From positions 33,670 through 97,669 of the forward strand of contig NZ_JNLX01000072.1 of the NCBI RefSeq assembly GCF_000715495.1: 64,000 bases of DNA, read 5' to 3'. This document shows, piece after piece, positions 43,501 to 50,310 of the stretch. Made by a program: the position numbers and the translations under genes. Source of the stretch: Hymenobacter sp. IS2118 (GTDB lineage Bacteria > Bacteroidota > Bacteroidia > Cytophagales > Hymenobacteraceae). Under the pieces are notes generated by a model. The model searched no databases, had not been told where the DNA came from, and worked only from the letters and a program-made list of their open reading frames with translations. Numbering within the stretch: position 1 is the first letter of the stretch; each line of letters starts with the position of its first letter.

Positions 43501-43915
43501 GCGCGGCTACTACCGTGATGGTGATAGTTGCCTGGGTGGAGGTGGATAGATTGCCGTTATTGGTATTCCGCTGGGTGAAATTAAAGTTGAAGGTTGTCGT
43601 ACCCGTCGCGGAGGGAACAAAACTTAACTGGGGGCCAGCTAGTGGCAGGGTCATTTCGTCAGTTGCCTCCGGACCCGTCTCGCCTCCGTAGAGCGTACCA
43701 ATTCCAGTCGGGTTAGGGAGCGATTTCAGCGTAAATCTCTCACCCACCCGGTTAGCGGGGTTGCTTACGGTGCCCGTCAGGGTTATCAGGAGCCGGCCTG
43801 AGCTGTTGACGGAAACGGTGAGGTTTTGGGGATTCGCGGTTTGCGCCCAGGCGCTGGTACTGGCCAGTAGCAGCAGCACCAGCAGGCCGCTGAAACGGTG
43901 TAAGAGTATTTTCAT
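34580..43915 (-). CDS. Giant T9SS surface adhesin (3111 aa)
   Basis: A signal peptide (MKILLHRFSGLLVLLLLASTS..., cleaved near 24) precedes three pairs of cadherin-like/Big-type modules (about 130-780) with recurring VLGNDAAGTGNGSI and TYTDANGIVFTA. Two DUF11 repeats follow. Then come an SdrD-B-like domain (about 1018: IIGYVFEDPNYGGG), a right-handed beta-helix (about 1160-1570: NTNDAGQGSLRQFLLNSN ... ISQNSIFNSGSIAIDL) and seven more DUF11 repeats (about 1700-2640, each with 'N.G.S/N.GAG' cores). Another cadherin-like module, an FN3-like segment (about 2925-3020: LTWTTASEQNNDHFDVERS) and a type A T9SS sorting domain (YPNPAGAQTTLLL ...) end it. It is likely a cell-surface filament for adhesion. 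The ATG at 43915 is chosen for the signal peptide. Confidence 0.93.
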   Translation of the reverse strand: MKILLHRFSGLLVLLLLASTSAWAQTANPQNLTVSVNSSGRLLITLTGTVSNPANRVGERFTLKSLPNPTGIGTLYGGETGPEATDEMTLPLAGPQLSFVPSATGTTTFNFNFTQRNTNNGNLSTSTQATITITVVAAPQAVDNAVSASYAATPAIDVLGNDAAGTGNGSIDVTTVLLSSATGTPTTNTYTDANGIVFTASPAGTITFTNPNKFVGVATVGYTFKTTTGPATSNRAVLTVTLTNAAPVAVNDNGGTIGNNTVLNNINVAGNDTDGDGNGTIVASTVALVAGSQTGGTFVKNANGTVNFTPTAGFTGTASVRYTVQDGAGATSNQATLSVTVTPPPPVANPDATSLSYTSTAAIIVLGNDQAGTGNGSINAASVLLSSDTGTPTTNTYTDANGIVFTASAAGTITFTNPNKFVGVATVGYTFKTTIGPATSNRGVLTLTLTNTAPVAVANNGGSTALTVPVNNINVLGNDTDANGVGTIDPTSIVLTNPTRGTFTANPDGTINFTPTSVGTASVSYTVKDEKGLISNAVLLSLTVTAAPTAVNNTATASYAATPANIDVLTNDAAGTGTRDATSVFLSADTGTPTTSRTFDAGNGVVFTANATTGTITYVNPSNFVGIKTVGYNFKNTPFTATSNTGVLTLTLTNAAPVAVNNGPLSVFNNTVLNNINVAGNDTDADGNGTIVASTVALTGPQTGGTFAVNADGTINYTPAAGFSGTASVKYTVQDELGLTSNPATNSTLSITVTAVADVATTITPSASPVNAGAGLVFTVTYRNLGPSIANGFGRTLSLTSGLAAANVVVRTAANAIIANAYNSGSGTITLPAIATLASGATTADVTITIGAVPGNVASLRVISGISTSTSQNAATGNDNDDQTVVVTPIADVTTTLSGPTTVATGQPAGPYTVTFQNNGPSTAANVTRTVALPAGATAVVAPGSTNISGTTITYAPAGGTLTSGQSDVFTFSFTTSATPATGVALTSSIGTTTDQGTAGAPDNATLTLNTLQAIIGYVFEDPNYGGGSGRPRSASGTSARPGATVELYNSAGTFVTSTTTDVNGQYVLPAAAGTYRVRVVNATVTSSRPGATAALLPVQTYNGTTTRVGGEIPARTDAGAGATTLGALTTTTTTAQSLASVTVGAASVTGPDFGFNFSTIVNTNDAGQGSLRQFLLNSNALTNAGLDQVASSNGGPDPAAGTETSIFMISDGQAHAGLLAGLTNLLTGTAGAARAVIAPVSLLTSTGPNTTLDGTSQTLNVGNTNTGTIGTSEEVGIDNLILTAPNSPEVEIAGTGIASVLSISASATTLRQLAIRGGSNETVNFIAGATGFLVDEMVVGTSAINYDWAGNNTVSGNVGVRVSGAGAAGTIQGSVISFTGSSGINVNNGLATTALVTVRDSEFNQNGYNNAGGDGISLGDGGGCGPLLIEGNLFTRPNSSAVQFEIGQTAASIVRNNNIISAGKGGAGVAINQLEGSAICYLQRNGNRRGSQSDLITKNVIVDTQASGIVVGYGQQNVTISQNSIFNSGSIAIDLVPNPVAFVNGPSGGNIFYGSGDGVTINDGNNPAAAANTLPNRGVDYPVLLSLDVISGNVLVEGFSRPGALIEFYIPSLDPTRFGEGRTYLATRTEGSGDDALAGTGTYGPAAVNTLLQGQDAAANRFRFTLPFSSLTPKQQTDIRNLGLTATATLNNSTSEFSGNVPFAADVVATITAQVPVVAAATPAQFNVSFTNIGASAANGVLANVQLPTGLNVTSVTGGGTYSSLTGVVSYPAITSIIREQVLNSTITYLQPLSGASVTATAAVTTTTSQNGLTNNDAQSATIQTSPQNFDLYTTLAGPASTSAGQPVTYAVTTQNIGIGTALNAIQTVSVPTEAALTSVFVSNGGSYAFSGGISTFTFVIPASLGTGQLVNNTFSFVAPAFASPANSPLNTLNFTALVTPNTLLTGDQAPANNTAQLSTTNNVAPTAEANVYTTISSNAVEGSAAAGAAVTYTVVQGNAGPQPATAVGTNVSLNPNLTATGFSVDGIAGTQPGGPGTTVSFVLPGGTATYSPVTGRLVLPSIATQPSGTSKTYVVVAPAPADGLVTVTSSVTATTADIIPADNVASTQVTVSNALTADLSITIVGPAAATASQQVLYTLTTTNNGAGQAQNVVTSAAIPAGLAVFGTNAVRINGNLPTSVGSGTATYGTGANAATYNVNTGLVNIPIPTAVAFAGNSVVNTVSYLAPVSDNDLVNVAYVRTTSLDIVPANNTNQVVTTVQPQADVQVVISGPATSVVGAPISLVVVTTNLGPSTVPNQTITVQLPSTLNTIGGVEVRDNAGNLLPGTLYDNVTGIVTLPAIMNQSSGVSSAVRTTISFISPAGSVFSPSATTSVPGTLDPDLGNNESSISVSVSPATATPRPDLSTSFTAATSTSATAGQPVTLVVQTANAAGSPAATGVTQNVMLNSGLTTTGFTVGGVSGTLNATTGLIQFGTVATYNPATGFLSIPKGTVNGGTSTNTTIVLPAPGADLLSVTAAVQGDQSDAVPANNRANTIITITPVVDVRTTVRGPASAPIGSTVTYSVVTTNASVSNATNVVQTVTLPAGATNVVISGAGVQSGDVVTFPTINSLAQGANGLITNSISFTVPNTTPSIQVTGNVTANGDSAPGGNNTSNQITTTQPNRPPVASDMVNALTAPDGNTAVTRLPISPLQATDTDGNNSVVSYTLVTFPDPATVGTLYVDGTAVTVGRTLTATEAGQLSFTPLIGYVGNVFFTYTATDNGNGTPANALSSNAARYTIQVGQDNDSFYAATPPKGGANQYQNNDVLAYVIDPNGARYNSSGLIYTITGAGVVGTSNGLAASGTSAVLAASGNGPFSNPTNSLPPGTALDPVSGIIFVSNRALLPNVTSATSYSVNVITTDLFGGTNVALASFVIGALPLPVELTVFAAKAVQNRDAALTWTTASEQNNDHFDVERSFDGLAFAKIGQVAGQGSSSSLTDYQFTDKGIGTRADGQVYYRLRQVDIDGTATYSPVRTVAFTKTAASLVLSAYPNPAGAQTTLLLTGPTTATYQVSIIDATGRLVQQLEASSLSHPLDLHNLATGSYALLVRGTADGVAFNVTLRLVKE
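42593..43410. repeat. Intragenic direct repeats, period about 620 bp
   Basis: About 200 nt at 42593-42790 and at 43213-43410 are nearly identical, for example CGAACTTGTTGGGGTTGGTG and CCGTTGGCATCGGTGTAGGT in both. They encode matching cadherin-like module pairs of about 205 residues. A third, more diverged unit lies at about 41930-42170. This is a likely site for copy-number change by recombination. Confidence 0.8.
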
Positions 43916-44709
43916 ATAGGGAATCCGGAAAAGGATGAAAGATGGAAAATTGAGCAGGCAGATGAGGCAGCTAGGTTCAGAATATTTCGGAAGAGTCAAA
44001 GATATAGGGATGATTACGGCCGAGAAGAGGCCTTTCATGCGTGAAAAGCAACGGTTGTCTGTCAGCGTAGAAGTTGTGATGTATTATATTATAACAACTT
44101 AAAGCTAGCTTCACAAGCAGTATTTTCTGAGTAGTCAAATATATTCTTTGTGAAGAGCAACAGATATATCTGCAAATGTAAGAGGATTATGCAGGTGTTG
44201 AATAGGGTTTTATAAAAAAAATATACAAAAAATATAGATAATGATACTGCTCGTTCTGGTCGGGCTAGGCGTGGTTGACCTGGCACCAAAAAATAATTTA
44301 GGGGTGCTGAAAGGAGGGTTCGTCTATTAATGATATTCTCCGAACGGGTCGCGTGAGTGCCTGCCAAATCGGTGCCGGAAGGACGGTAATAGAAGCAGCC
44401 GGAGGGGCTGCCGATTGGTAATTTCCGGCAACCAGCCCTTCCAGCGTTCCATCAAACTGGTAGAAAGGAGCAAACCCGGAATAAAAACCTGACCTGGGTC
44501 GGCCAAAGCGGGGCTATGGGCAAGGCCTGCGCGTTGATGCCCCGCCCGTAGCGCTTCCTGGTGCGGGGAGCGCCACTGCGTCGGGTTGCCCTGCGATTTT
44601 GAAGGCCTAATGCCCTGGGTACGTCTTCACCCGAGAATACAATGTTGCCGAGGCACACGGCGCCTTAAAGCAGTTGGAGTTTGCGCACTACGCAAGAGAA
44701 GGCGGGCGA
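43916..44709. other. AT-rich upstream region of the adhesin gene, then a gene-free stretch
   Basis: 44080-44260 is strongly AT-rich and holds two exact minus-strand TAnnTTTG boxes: TATATTTG (44143-44136) and TACATTTG (44180-44173). They lie about 220-265 nt before the adhesin ATG and are candidate promoters without a clear -33 partner. 44340-44700 is GC-rich. Only interrupted frames were found there, and none could be identified. Confidence 0.45.
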
Positions 44710-46206
44710 CTAATTTGCCGGAATGACGCTGTTTTCGGCAAGCCGGGCGGCCGGCTGCTCACGCATGAGTACCAGATAAACACCGCCCGACACCAGGAAA
44801 CCCACAAACCACGCGTAGTTGTACACCGCCACCAGCGCGGGCCACACCGTGCCCTTGTCCAGCACGCCAATGGCCGTGAGGAAGCCCGGCACGTTGGGCG
44901 CAATGCCGACCACCAGCGCCACGAGGGCCGCGATGTTGAAACCATTGCGGTAGGCATAACGGCCGGTGTACTGGTAAAGGTCGGGCACGTGGAGGTGCTG
45001 CTTGCGGATGAGGTAGTAATCCACAATCATGATGCCGCCAATGGGCCCGAGCAGCCCCGAATAGCCCACCAGCCAGGTGAAAATGTAGCCCGAGGGGTCG
45101 GCAATGAGCTTCCAGGGGAAGATGAGCACGCCGAGCACGCCGGTGATGTAGCCGCCCATCTTGAAGCTGATGCGGGTGGGCGAGAAGTTGGCGAAGTCGT
45201 TGGCCGGGCTCACGATGTTGGCCGCGATGTTGGTGGCCAGCGTGCTCAGGGCTACGGCCAGCATGGCCACGCTCACCAGCAGCCGGCTTTCGAACTTGGC
45301 CGCCAGCACCACCGGGTCCCAGATGGTTTTGCCGTAGATGACGAACGTGGCCGAGGTCACGACCACGCCCACGAAGGAAAACAGGGTCATGGACGTGGGC
45401 AGCCCGATGGCCTGGCCCAGCTGCTGAGCACGCTGGCTGGTGGCGTAGCGCGTGAAATCGGGAATGTTGAGCGAGAGCGTGGCCCAGAACCCCACCATAC
45501 CGGTAAGCGAGGGAAAGAAAAAGGCCCAGAACTGCGCGCTACTCGTGAATTTGCTCGGCTGCGCCAATATCGGCCCCAGCCCGTTGCCCGCCGATATGGC
45601 CCACCACAGCAGCGCCACCGCCGCCACCGGCAGGAAAAACGCCTTGAACACCAACAGCTTGCGAATACTGTCCACGCCCAGGTACACCACGTACATATTC
45701 AGCAGCCAAAACAGGAAAAACAAGATGGCCGGCCCGGTGGCCAAGCCCCAACTGACCGGGAAAATGGCTGGCAGCGTGGCCAGCCCCGGCACCCACAGCA
45801 CGGCCATCTGGTACAGCGCGTAGCCCCCAATCCAGGTTTGGATGCCGAACCAGCCGCAGGCGATAATGGCCCGGAGCAGGGCCGGCACGTTGGCCCCGCG
45901 CACCCCAAAGCTGGCCCGCGCAAACACCGGAAACGGGATGCCGTACTGCGCGCCCGCCCGGCCATTGAGCAGCATGGGAATCAGTACAATGCTGTTGCCC
46001 AGAAAAATGGTGAGCAGCGCCTGCCACCAGTTCATCCCGCCTTCAATGAGCGAGCTGGCCAGCATATACGTCGGGATGCACAGGCTCATGCTAATCCAGA
46101 GGGCGGCGTAGTTGCCGGTGCCCCAGGTGCGCTCGGTCGGCAGGGTAGGAGCGAGGTCGGCGCTGGTGAGGCCGGGCGCGTAGGCTTCTGGAGTTGAGGA
46201 GTTCAT
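44710..46206 (-). CDS. NCS1-family nucleobase/allantoin-type permease
   Basis: The 498-residue protein with about 12 membrane segments matches the NCS1 (Mhp1/PucI/FurD) family. It has TWGTGNYAALWISMSLCIPTYMLASSLI at the first segment, IPFPVFARASFGVRGANVPALLRAIIACGWFGIQTWIGG (the family's NxxxxxRASFGxxG and WFGIQ regions), and a cytoplasmic SLNIPDFTRYATSQ loop. It should be a Na+- or H+-coupled importer of uracil, allantoin, hydantoin or a related ring. The ATG at 46206 is chosen. It is the last gene of the minus-strand run and is separated from glpD by a palindromic repeat, so cotranscription is uncertain. Confidence 0.9.
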   Translation of the reverse strand: MNSSTPEAYAPGLTSADLAPTLPTERTWGTGNYAALWISMSLCIPTYMLASSLIEGGMNWWQALLTIFLGNSIVLIPMLLNGRAGAQYGIPFPVFARASFGVRGANVPALLRAIIACGWFGIQTWIGGYALYQMAVLWVPGLATLPAIFPVSWGLATGPAILFFLFWLLNMYVVYLGVDSIRKLLVFKAFFLPVAAVALLWWAISAGNGLGPILAQPSKFTSSAQFWAFFFPSLTGMVGFWATLSLNIPDFTRYATSQRAQQLGQAIGLPTSMTLFSFVGVVVTSATFVIYGKTIWDPVVLAAKFESRLLVSVAMLAVALSTLATNIAANIVSPANDFANFSPTRISFKMGGYITGVLGVLIFPWKLIADPSGYIFTWLVGYSGLLGPIGGIMIVDYYLIRKQHLHVPDLYQYTGRYAYRNGFNIAALVALVVGIAPNVPGFLTAIGVLDKGTVWPALVAVYNYAWFVGFLVSGGVYLVLMREQPAARLAENSVIPAN

Positions 46207-46251
46207 GGCAATTGAGGCAAAAGAGAACACAATCAGAACGTCATGCCGAAA

Positions 46252-46357
46252 AGAACGTCATGCTGAGCTTGCCGAAGCATCTCTATCTCAATACTAATCT
46301 AATCGATTGAATTACTTGCGCGGTAGAGATGCTTCGGCAAGCTCAGCATGACGTTCT
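46252..46357. repeat. Long palindromic repeat, copy 1 (34-bp arms)
   Basis: The arms 46252-46285 and 46324-46357 are perfect complements over 34 bp. The outer part is AGAACGTCATGCTGAGC and the inner part GAAGCATCTCTA; this copy has TTGCC between them. The 38-nt centre differs from other copies. A 14-base fragment of the arm start (CAGAACGTCATGCC) is repeated just before it. It lies between the NCS1 gene and glpD. Confidence 0.92.
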
Positions 46358-46377
46358 ATTATCACAAAACAGTTCGC

Positions 46378-47976
46378 CTAGTCCAGCAAATACCCGCGCG
46401 CCAGCTCGCCAAACGCGGCCACCTGCTGCGTTTGCCATGCCTCGTCAAAACCCAGCTCCTGAGCCAGCAGCGCGGCCACGGTGGGCACCACGCGCACGGC
46501 CGCCGCCGCATCCAGAAACAGCAGCCGCACCCGACGCGCCAGCACATCCTCAACGGTGCGCGCCAGCTCAAAGCGGGCGGCCCACACCACTTCGGCCTGC
46601 ACGAATTCCAACCCGGCATCGAGTTTCGCGCCCAACGCTGGATGCTCGGCCAGCAGCTGCCGCAGCCCGGCGGCGTCGCTGCCGTAGTGCGCGAAACCAT
46701 CGGCCAGACTGCTCGCGGTTTTCATTGTTTCAGCGCCGTGGATGGCCAGATTAGCCGTTTGACTAAGGGCCGGAGGCAACTGCCCGAGCGCAATGGCTTT
46801 GTCGATGGTGTCCTCGCCCATGCGGCGGTACGTGGTCCACTTGCCGCCCGTGATGGTAATGAGGCCGCTGCGCGAGGTTACGATTTTGTGGCTGCGCGAA
46901 ATCTCCTTCGTCTTAGTGCTGCCGCTGGGGGATGCGGCCAGCGGGCGCAGGCCCACAAACACACTGCGCACATCGGCGCGGGTTGGGGCCGTGGTGAGGT
47001 AGCGGGCCGCAGTGCGCAGCAGAAAATCGATTTCCGCTTCCTGCGCCCGGGGTTCCAGGCTGGCAGTGGGCACGGGCGTGTCGGTGGTGCCCAGCACCAC
47101 GCGGCCCTGCCACGGCACAGCAAACAGAACCCGCCCGTCCTCGGTGCCGGGAATCATGAGGGCCGCGGGGCCGGGCAAAAACGACCGGTCGAGCACCACG
47201 TGCACGCCTTGGCTGGGCTGCACGAGGGGCTGTGCGCCTGGCTCGTCCAGCCGCCGAACGTCGTCCACAAAAACGCCGGTGGCATTCACCACGGCTTTGC
47301 CCTGAAGCTCGTAGGTGAGGCCGGTTTCCAGGTTGGTGGCGCGCACGCCCTGCAGGCGGCCGCTGGCATCCTTCAGCAGCCCCTGCACAGCGCAGTAGTT
47401 GAGAGCTGTGCCACCGTGGTCGATGCAGGTTTGGGCCAGGTTCACGGCTAGGCGGGCGTCGTCGAACTGGCCGTCCTGGTAGCGCACGCCGCCGCGCAGG
47501 CCTTCCGGGCGCAGGCTGGGCAGCTGCTGCAGGGTCTCGGCCTTGCTCAGGTGCACCGATGCGCCCAGGCTTAGGCGGCCGGCCAGCAGGTCGTACAGCT
47601 TCAGGCCGATGGTGTAGAACGGGCCGCCCCACCAGTTGTAATTGGGGATGATGAAGGCCCTATTGTGGCACAGATGCGGGGCGTTTTGCAGCAGCAGGCC
47701 GCGCTCGTGCAGTGCCTCTCGCACCAGCCCGACGTCGCCCTGCGCTAGGTAGCGCACGCCGCCGTGCACCAGCTTGGTACTGCGGCTGCTGGTGCCTTTG
47801 GCAAAGTCGGCCTGCTCCAGCAGCAGTGTTTTGTAGCCGCGGCTGATGCCGTCCAGTGCCACGCCCAGCCCCGTGGCCCCCCCGCCAATGACGATGAGGT
47901 CCCAAACGGGCACCGCGGTAAGCTGCTGCACCAGGGTTTCGCGGCGGTAGGGGTTAGTAGTGGCTGTTGAAAGCAT
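46378..47976 (-). CDS. glpD: Glycerol-3-phosphate dehydrogenase (FAD-dependent, aerobic)
   Basis: The 532-residue protein begins with a FAD Rossmann motif (DLIVIGGGATGLGVALDG, about 25-42) followed by LLLEQADFAKGTSSRSTKLVHGGVRYL, the GlpD signature. The substrate-binding core (ATGVFVDDVRRLD, GVHVVLDRSFLPG, LGTTDTPVP) and the C-terminal helical domain (about 400-532) are complete. It oxidises glycerol-3-phosphate to DHAP at the membrane and passes electrons to quinone. There is no glpK or glpF nearby, so it is uncoupled from a glycerol operon here. Palindromic repeats flank it on both sides. Confidence 0.94.
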   Translation of the reverse strand: MLSTATTNPYRRETLVQQLTAVPVWDLIVIGGGATGLGVALDGISRGYKTLLLEQADFAKGTSSRSTKLVHGGVRYLAQGDVGLVREALHERGLLLQNAPHLCHNRAFIIPNYNWWGGPFYTIGLKLYDLLAGRLSLGASVHLSKAETLQQLPSLRPEGLRGGVRYQDGQFDDARLAVNLAQTCIDHGGTALNYCAVQGLLKDASGRLQGVRATNLETGLTYELQGKAVVNATGVFVDDVRRLDEPGAQPLVQPSQGVHVVLDRSFLPGPAALMIPGTEDGRVLFAVPWQGRVVLGTTDTPVPTASLEPRAQEAEIDFLLRTAARYLTTAPTRADVRSVFVGLRPLAASPSGSTKTKEISRSHKIVTSRSGLITITGGKWTTYRRMGEDTIDKAIALGQLPPALSQTANLAIHGAETMKTASSLADGFAHYGSDAAGLRQLLAEHPALGAKLDAGLEFVQAEVVWAARFELARTVEDVLARRVRLLFLDAAAAVRVVPTVAALLAQELGFDEAWQTQQVAAFGELARGYLLD

Positions 47977-47998
47977 AAATGGGTACTTGCTTAAAATC

Positions 47999-48101
47999 AG
48001 AACGTCATGCTGAGCGCAGTCGAAGCATCTCTACCGCTCCGTTGAACTACTACTGCAACGAAGCGGTAGAGATGCTTCGACTGCGCTCAGCATGACGTTC
48101 T
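47999..48101. repeat. Long palindromic repeat, copy 2 (40-bp arms)
   Basis: The arms 47999-48038 and 48062-48101 are perfect complements over 40 bp. The variable core here is CGCAGTC, where copy 1 has TTGCC-type and copy 3 CGCAGCC sequence, and the opposite arm carries the compensating change. The centre is 23 nt. It lies between glpD and the NRAMP-like gene. Confidence 0.93.
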
Positions 48102-48176
48102 TTTTGCTTACCGCTGCGCCGCCGTGGCTCCCCTCTCCGCGGGAGAGGGGCGGGGCCGTGCCCGGCAGGGGTGAAG

Positions 48177-49379
48177 TTACCGCAGCAGCCCGCCTACCTG
48201 CTCCACCAGCAGCGGCACGCTCAGGCCGCCCATCACCACCACCACTACCCAGCCGGCGGCCAGCATCCAGCGGGGGTGGCGGTAGCCGCGCATTAGGCGC
48301 GAGTTGGTGGCGGCAATGAGCACGATGGCCAGCGCGATGGGCAGTATCAGGCCGTTGATGAAGCCGGCGAAAACCAGCAGCTGCGTGGGTTTGCCCACCA
48401 GCACAAAAATGGCTGTCGACAGCACGATAAACACCGAAATACACAGCCGCTCATAGCGCGCAAACACGGGGTGAAAAGTCTTGAAAAACGACACCGATGT
48501 GTAGGCCGCGCCCACCACTGAGGAAATGGCCGCACTCCATAAAATCACCCCGAAAATGCGGAAGCCCACCTCGCCCGCGGCCGACCGAAACACGCTGGCC
48601 GCCGGGTTGTCGGGGTCCAGCACCGCGCCCTTGCTGAGCACGCCCACAATGGCCAGAAACAGCACAAACCGCATGATGGTGGAAATGACAATGCCACTGA
48701 TGGCACTGCGCGTGACCACCCCCTGCTGGTCCGGGCCCTTGATGCCCGCATCGAGCAGCCGGTGCGCGCCCGAAAACGTGATGTAGCCGCCCACCGTGCC
48801 GCCCACAATGGTGACAATGGACGCCGCGCTAATCTGCACCGGCAGCAGCGTGTGGTGCAGCGCCTGCAATACCGGCGGGTGCGCGCTGAAGGCAATGATG
48901 AGCGTGAGTAAAATCTTGACCGTGCCCAAAATCTTGGTGAAGCCATCGAGCATCTTTCCAATTTCGCGCACCCAAAACAGCACCAGTGCCACCCCGCAGC
49001 TAATGAGCGCGCCCTGCTCGAACGACATGCCGGTAAGCACGTTCAGGCCCAGCCCACAGCCGGCGATGTTGCCGATGTTGAAGGCGAAGCCGCCCAAAAT
49101 CACCATCGCGGCCAGGAAATACCCCAGGCCCGGTACCAGCCCGTTGGCTAGGTCCTGGGCGCGCAGCTCGCTCACCGTGAGAATGCGCCAGGTGTTGAGC
49201 TGGGCACCCACATCCAGCACCACCGATATCAAAATCACGAAGCCAAAGCTGGTGAGCAGCTGTTGGGTAAACACCGTGGTTTGGGTGAGAAACCCCGGCC
49301 CAATCGACGAATTGGCCATCAAAAACGCCGCCCCCAGGCTGGCCCCGCCAAACCAGCGGGCTTTCGGTAGCGGCCTCAT
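48177..49379 (-). CDS. NRAMP-like transporter of the 5-oxoprolinase cluster (YcsG type)
   Basis: This is a 400-residue, roughly 11-segment member of the NRAMP superfamily. The metal-binding DPGN motif of segment 1 is absent (here [14 protein letters not shown]), and the MPH-type motif of segment 6 is also absent ([16 protein letters not shown]). Divalent metal transport is therefore unlikely. Its stop-to-start link with pxpA (4-bp overlap, ATGA) mirrors the Bacillus ycsG-ycsF arrangement. The inferred role is uptake of 5-oxoproline or another organic substrate for the pxp enzymes, which has not been shown. Confidence 0.8.
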   Translation of the reverse strand: MRPLPKARWFGGASLGAAFLMANSSIGPGFLTQTTVFTQQLLTSFGFVILISVVLDVGAQLNTWRILTVSELRAQDLANGLVPGLGYFLAAMVILGGFAFNIGNIAGCGLGLNVLTGMSFEQGALISCGVALVLFWVREIGKMLDGFTKILGTVKILLTLIIAFSAHPPVLQALHHTLLPVQISAASIVTIVGGTVGGYITFSGAHRLLDAGIKGPDQQGVVTRSAISGIVISTIMRFVLFLAIVGVLSKGAVLDPDNPAASVFRSAAGEVGFRIFGVILWSAAISSVVGAAYTSVSFFKTFHPVFARYERLCISVFIVLSTAIFVLVGKPTQLLVFAGFINGLILPIALAIVLIAATNSRLMRGYRHPRWMLAAGWVVVVVMGGLSVPLLVEQVGGLLR

Positions 49380-50158
49380 GCGGCGGGGGCCGCCTGGCCG
49401 GCTTGCAGCGTCACGCTCGCATCGCGCAGCGCGGCGTTCAGGCGTTGGGCAAATTCCAGGGCGTGGGCACCGTCACCGTGAATGCAGACGGTATCGGCCC
49501 GAATGGCTACGTCGTGGCCTTGCTGGGCACGTACCTGGCCGGCCTGCACCATGCGCAGCACCTGCGCAATGGCCACCTCGGCATCGGCAATGAGGGCGTC
49601 GGGCTGGCGGCGCGGGGTGAGGGTGCCGTTGGCCTGGTAGGTGCGGTCGGCAAACACTTCGTGGGCGGTTTTCAGGCCCAGCTTCTCGCCGGCCTTGGTG
49701 AGCGCGCTGCCGGCCAGGCCGTAGAGCGTGAGCTCGGGCTGCACCCGGTACACGGCTTCGGCAATGGCCTCGGCTAGGGCGGCGTTGGTGGCGGCCATAT
49801 TGTAGAGGGCGCCGTGGGGCTTGAGGTGGTGAAGCTGGCTACCCTCGGCTTTTGCCACCGCCGCCAGGGCACCGAGCTGATACACCGTCATAGCAAACGC
49901 TTCTTCGGCTGAAATATCCATATTTCGCCGGCCAAAACCCACCAAGTCCGGCAGGCCGGGGTGCGCGCCAATGGCCACGCCGTGGCGCAGGGCAGCGCGC
50001 ACGGTGCGTTTCATCACGGCCGGGTCGCCGGCATGAAAGCCGCAGGCAATATTGGCCGAAGTCACGAAGGGTAGAATGGCCTCGTCGTGGCCCATATTCC
50101 AGGCGCCGAAACTCTCGCCCATGTCGCAGTTCAAATCAACAGTGAGGGGTACAGGCAT
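49376..50158 (-). CDS. pxpA: 5-oxoprolinase subunit A (LamB/YcsF family)
   Basis: The 260-residue protein is a complete PxpA. The N-terminal [14 protein letters not shown], then [13 protein letters not shown] (metal- and substrate-site residues), [30 protein letters not shown] and [18 protein letters not shown] are the family blocks in order. With PxpB and PxpC it hydrolyses 5-oxoproline to glutamate using ATP, removing a toxic damage product of glutamine and glutamate. It overlaps the downstream transporter gene by 4 bp. It is split from pxpC by a palindromic repeat (50204-50294) but is on the same strand. Confidence 0.95.
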   Translation of the reverse strand: MPVPLTVDLNCDMGESFGAWNMGHDEAILPFVTSANIACGFHAGDPAVMKRTVRAALRHGVAIGAHPGLPDLVGFGRRNMDISAEEAFAMTVYQLGALAAVAKAEGSQLHHLKPHGALYNMAATNAALAEAIAEAVYRVQPELTLYGLAGSALTKAGEKLGLKTAHEVFADRTYQANGTLTPRRQPDALIADAEVAIAQVLRMVQAGQVRAQQGHDVAIRADTVCIHGDGAHALEFAQRLNAALRDASVTLQAGQAAPAA

Positions 50159-50203
50159 AGGTTCAGTTTAACTTAGGGGAGAACGCAGGCTGAGGAGAAA
50201 GAA

Positions 50204-50294
50204 CGTCATGCTGAGCGCAGCCGAAGCATCTCTACCGAAGTAGTAAATGGATTAGTTGCACGGTAGAGATGCTTCGGCTGCGCTCAGCATGACG
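50204..50294. repeat. Long palindromic repeat, copy 3 (34-bp arms)
   Basis: The arms 50204-50237 and 50261-50294 are perfect complements over 34 bp, with core CGCAGCC. The 23-nt centre differs from those of copies 1 and 2. It sits inside the pxp cluster between pxpC and pxpA, so a transcript reading through would carry this hairpin. Confidence 0.93.
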
Positions 50295-50310
50295 GCGTGA
50301 AGCATTGGAA

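Noticed and set aside
44452..44658. Minus-strand 68-codon frame in the gap upstream of the NCS1 gene
   Set aside because: No start context or recognisable motif, and neighbouring frames are equally open in short pieces.
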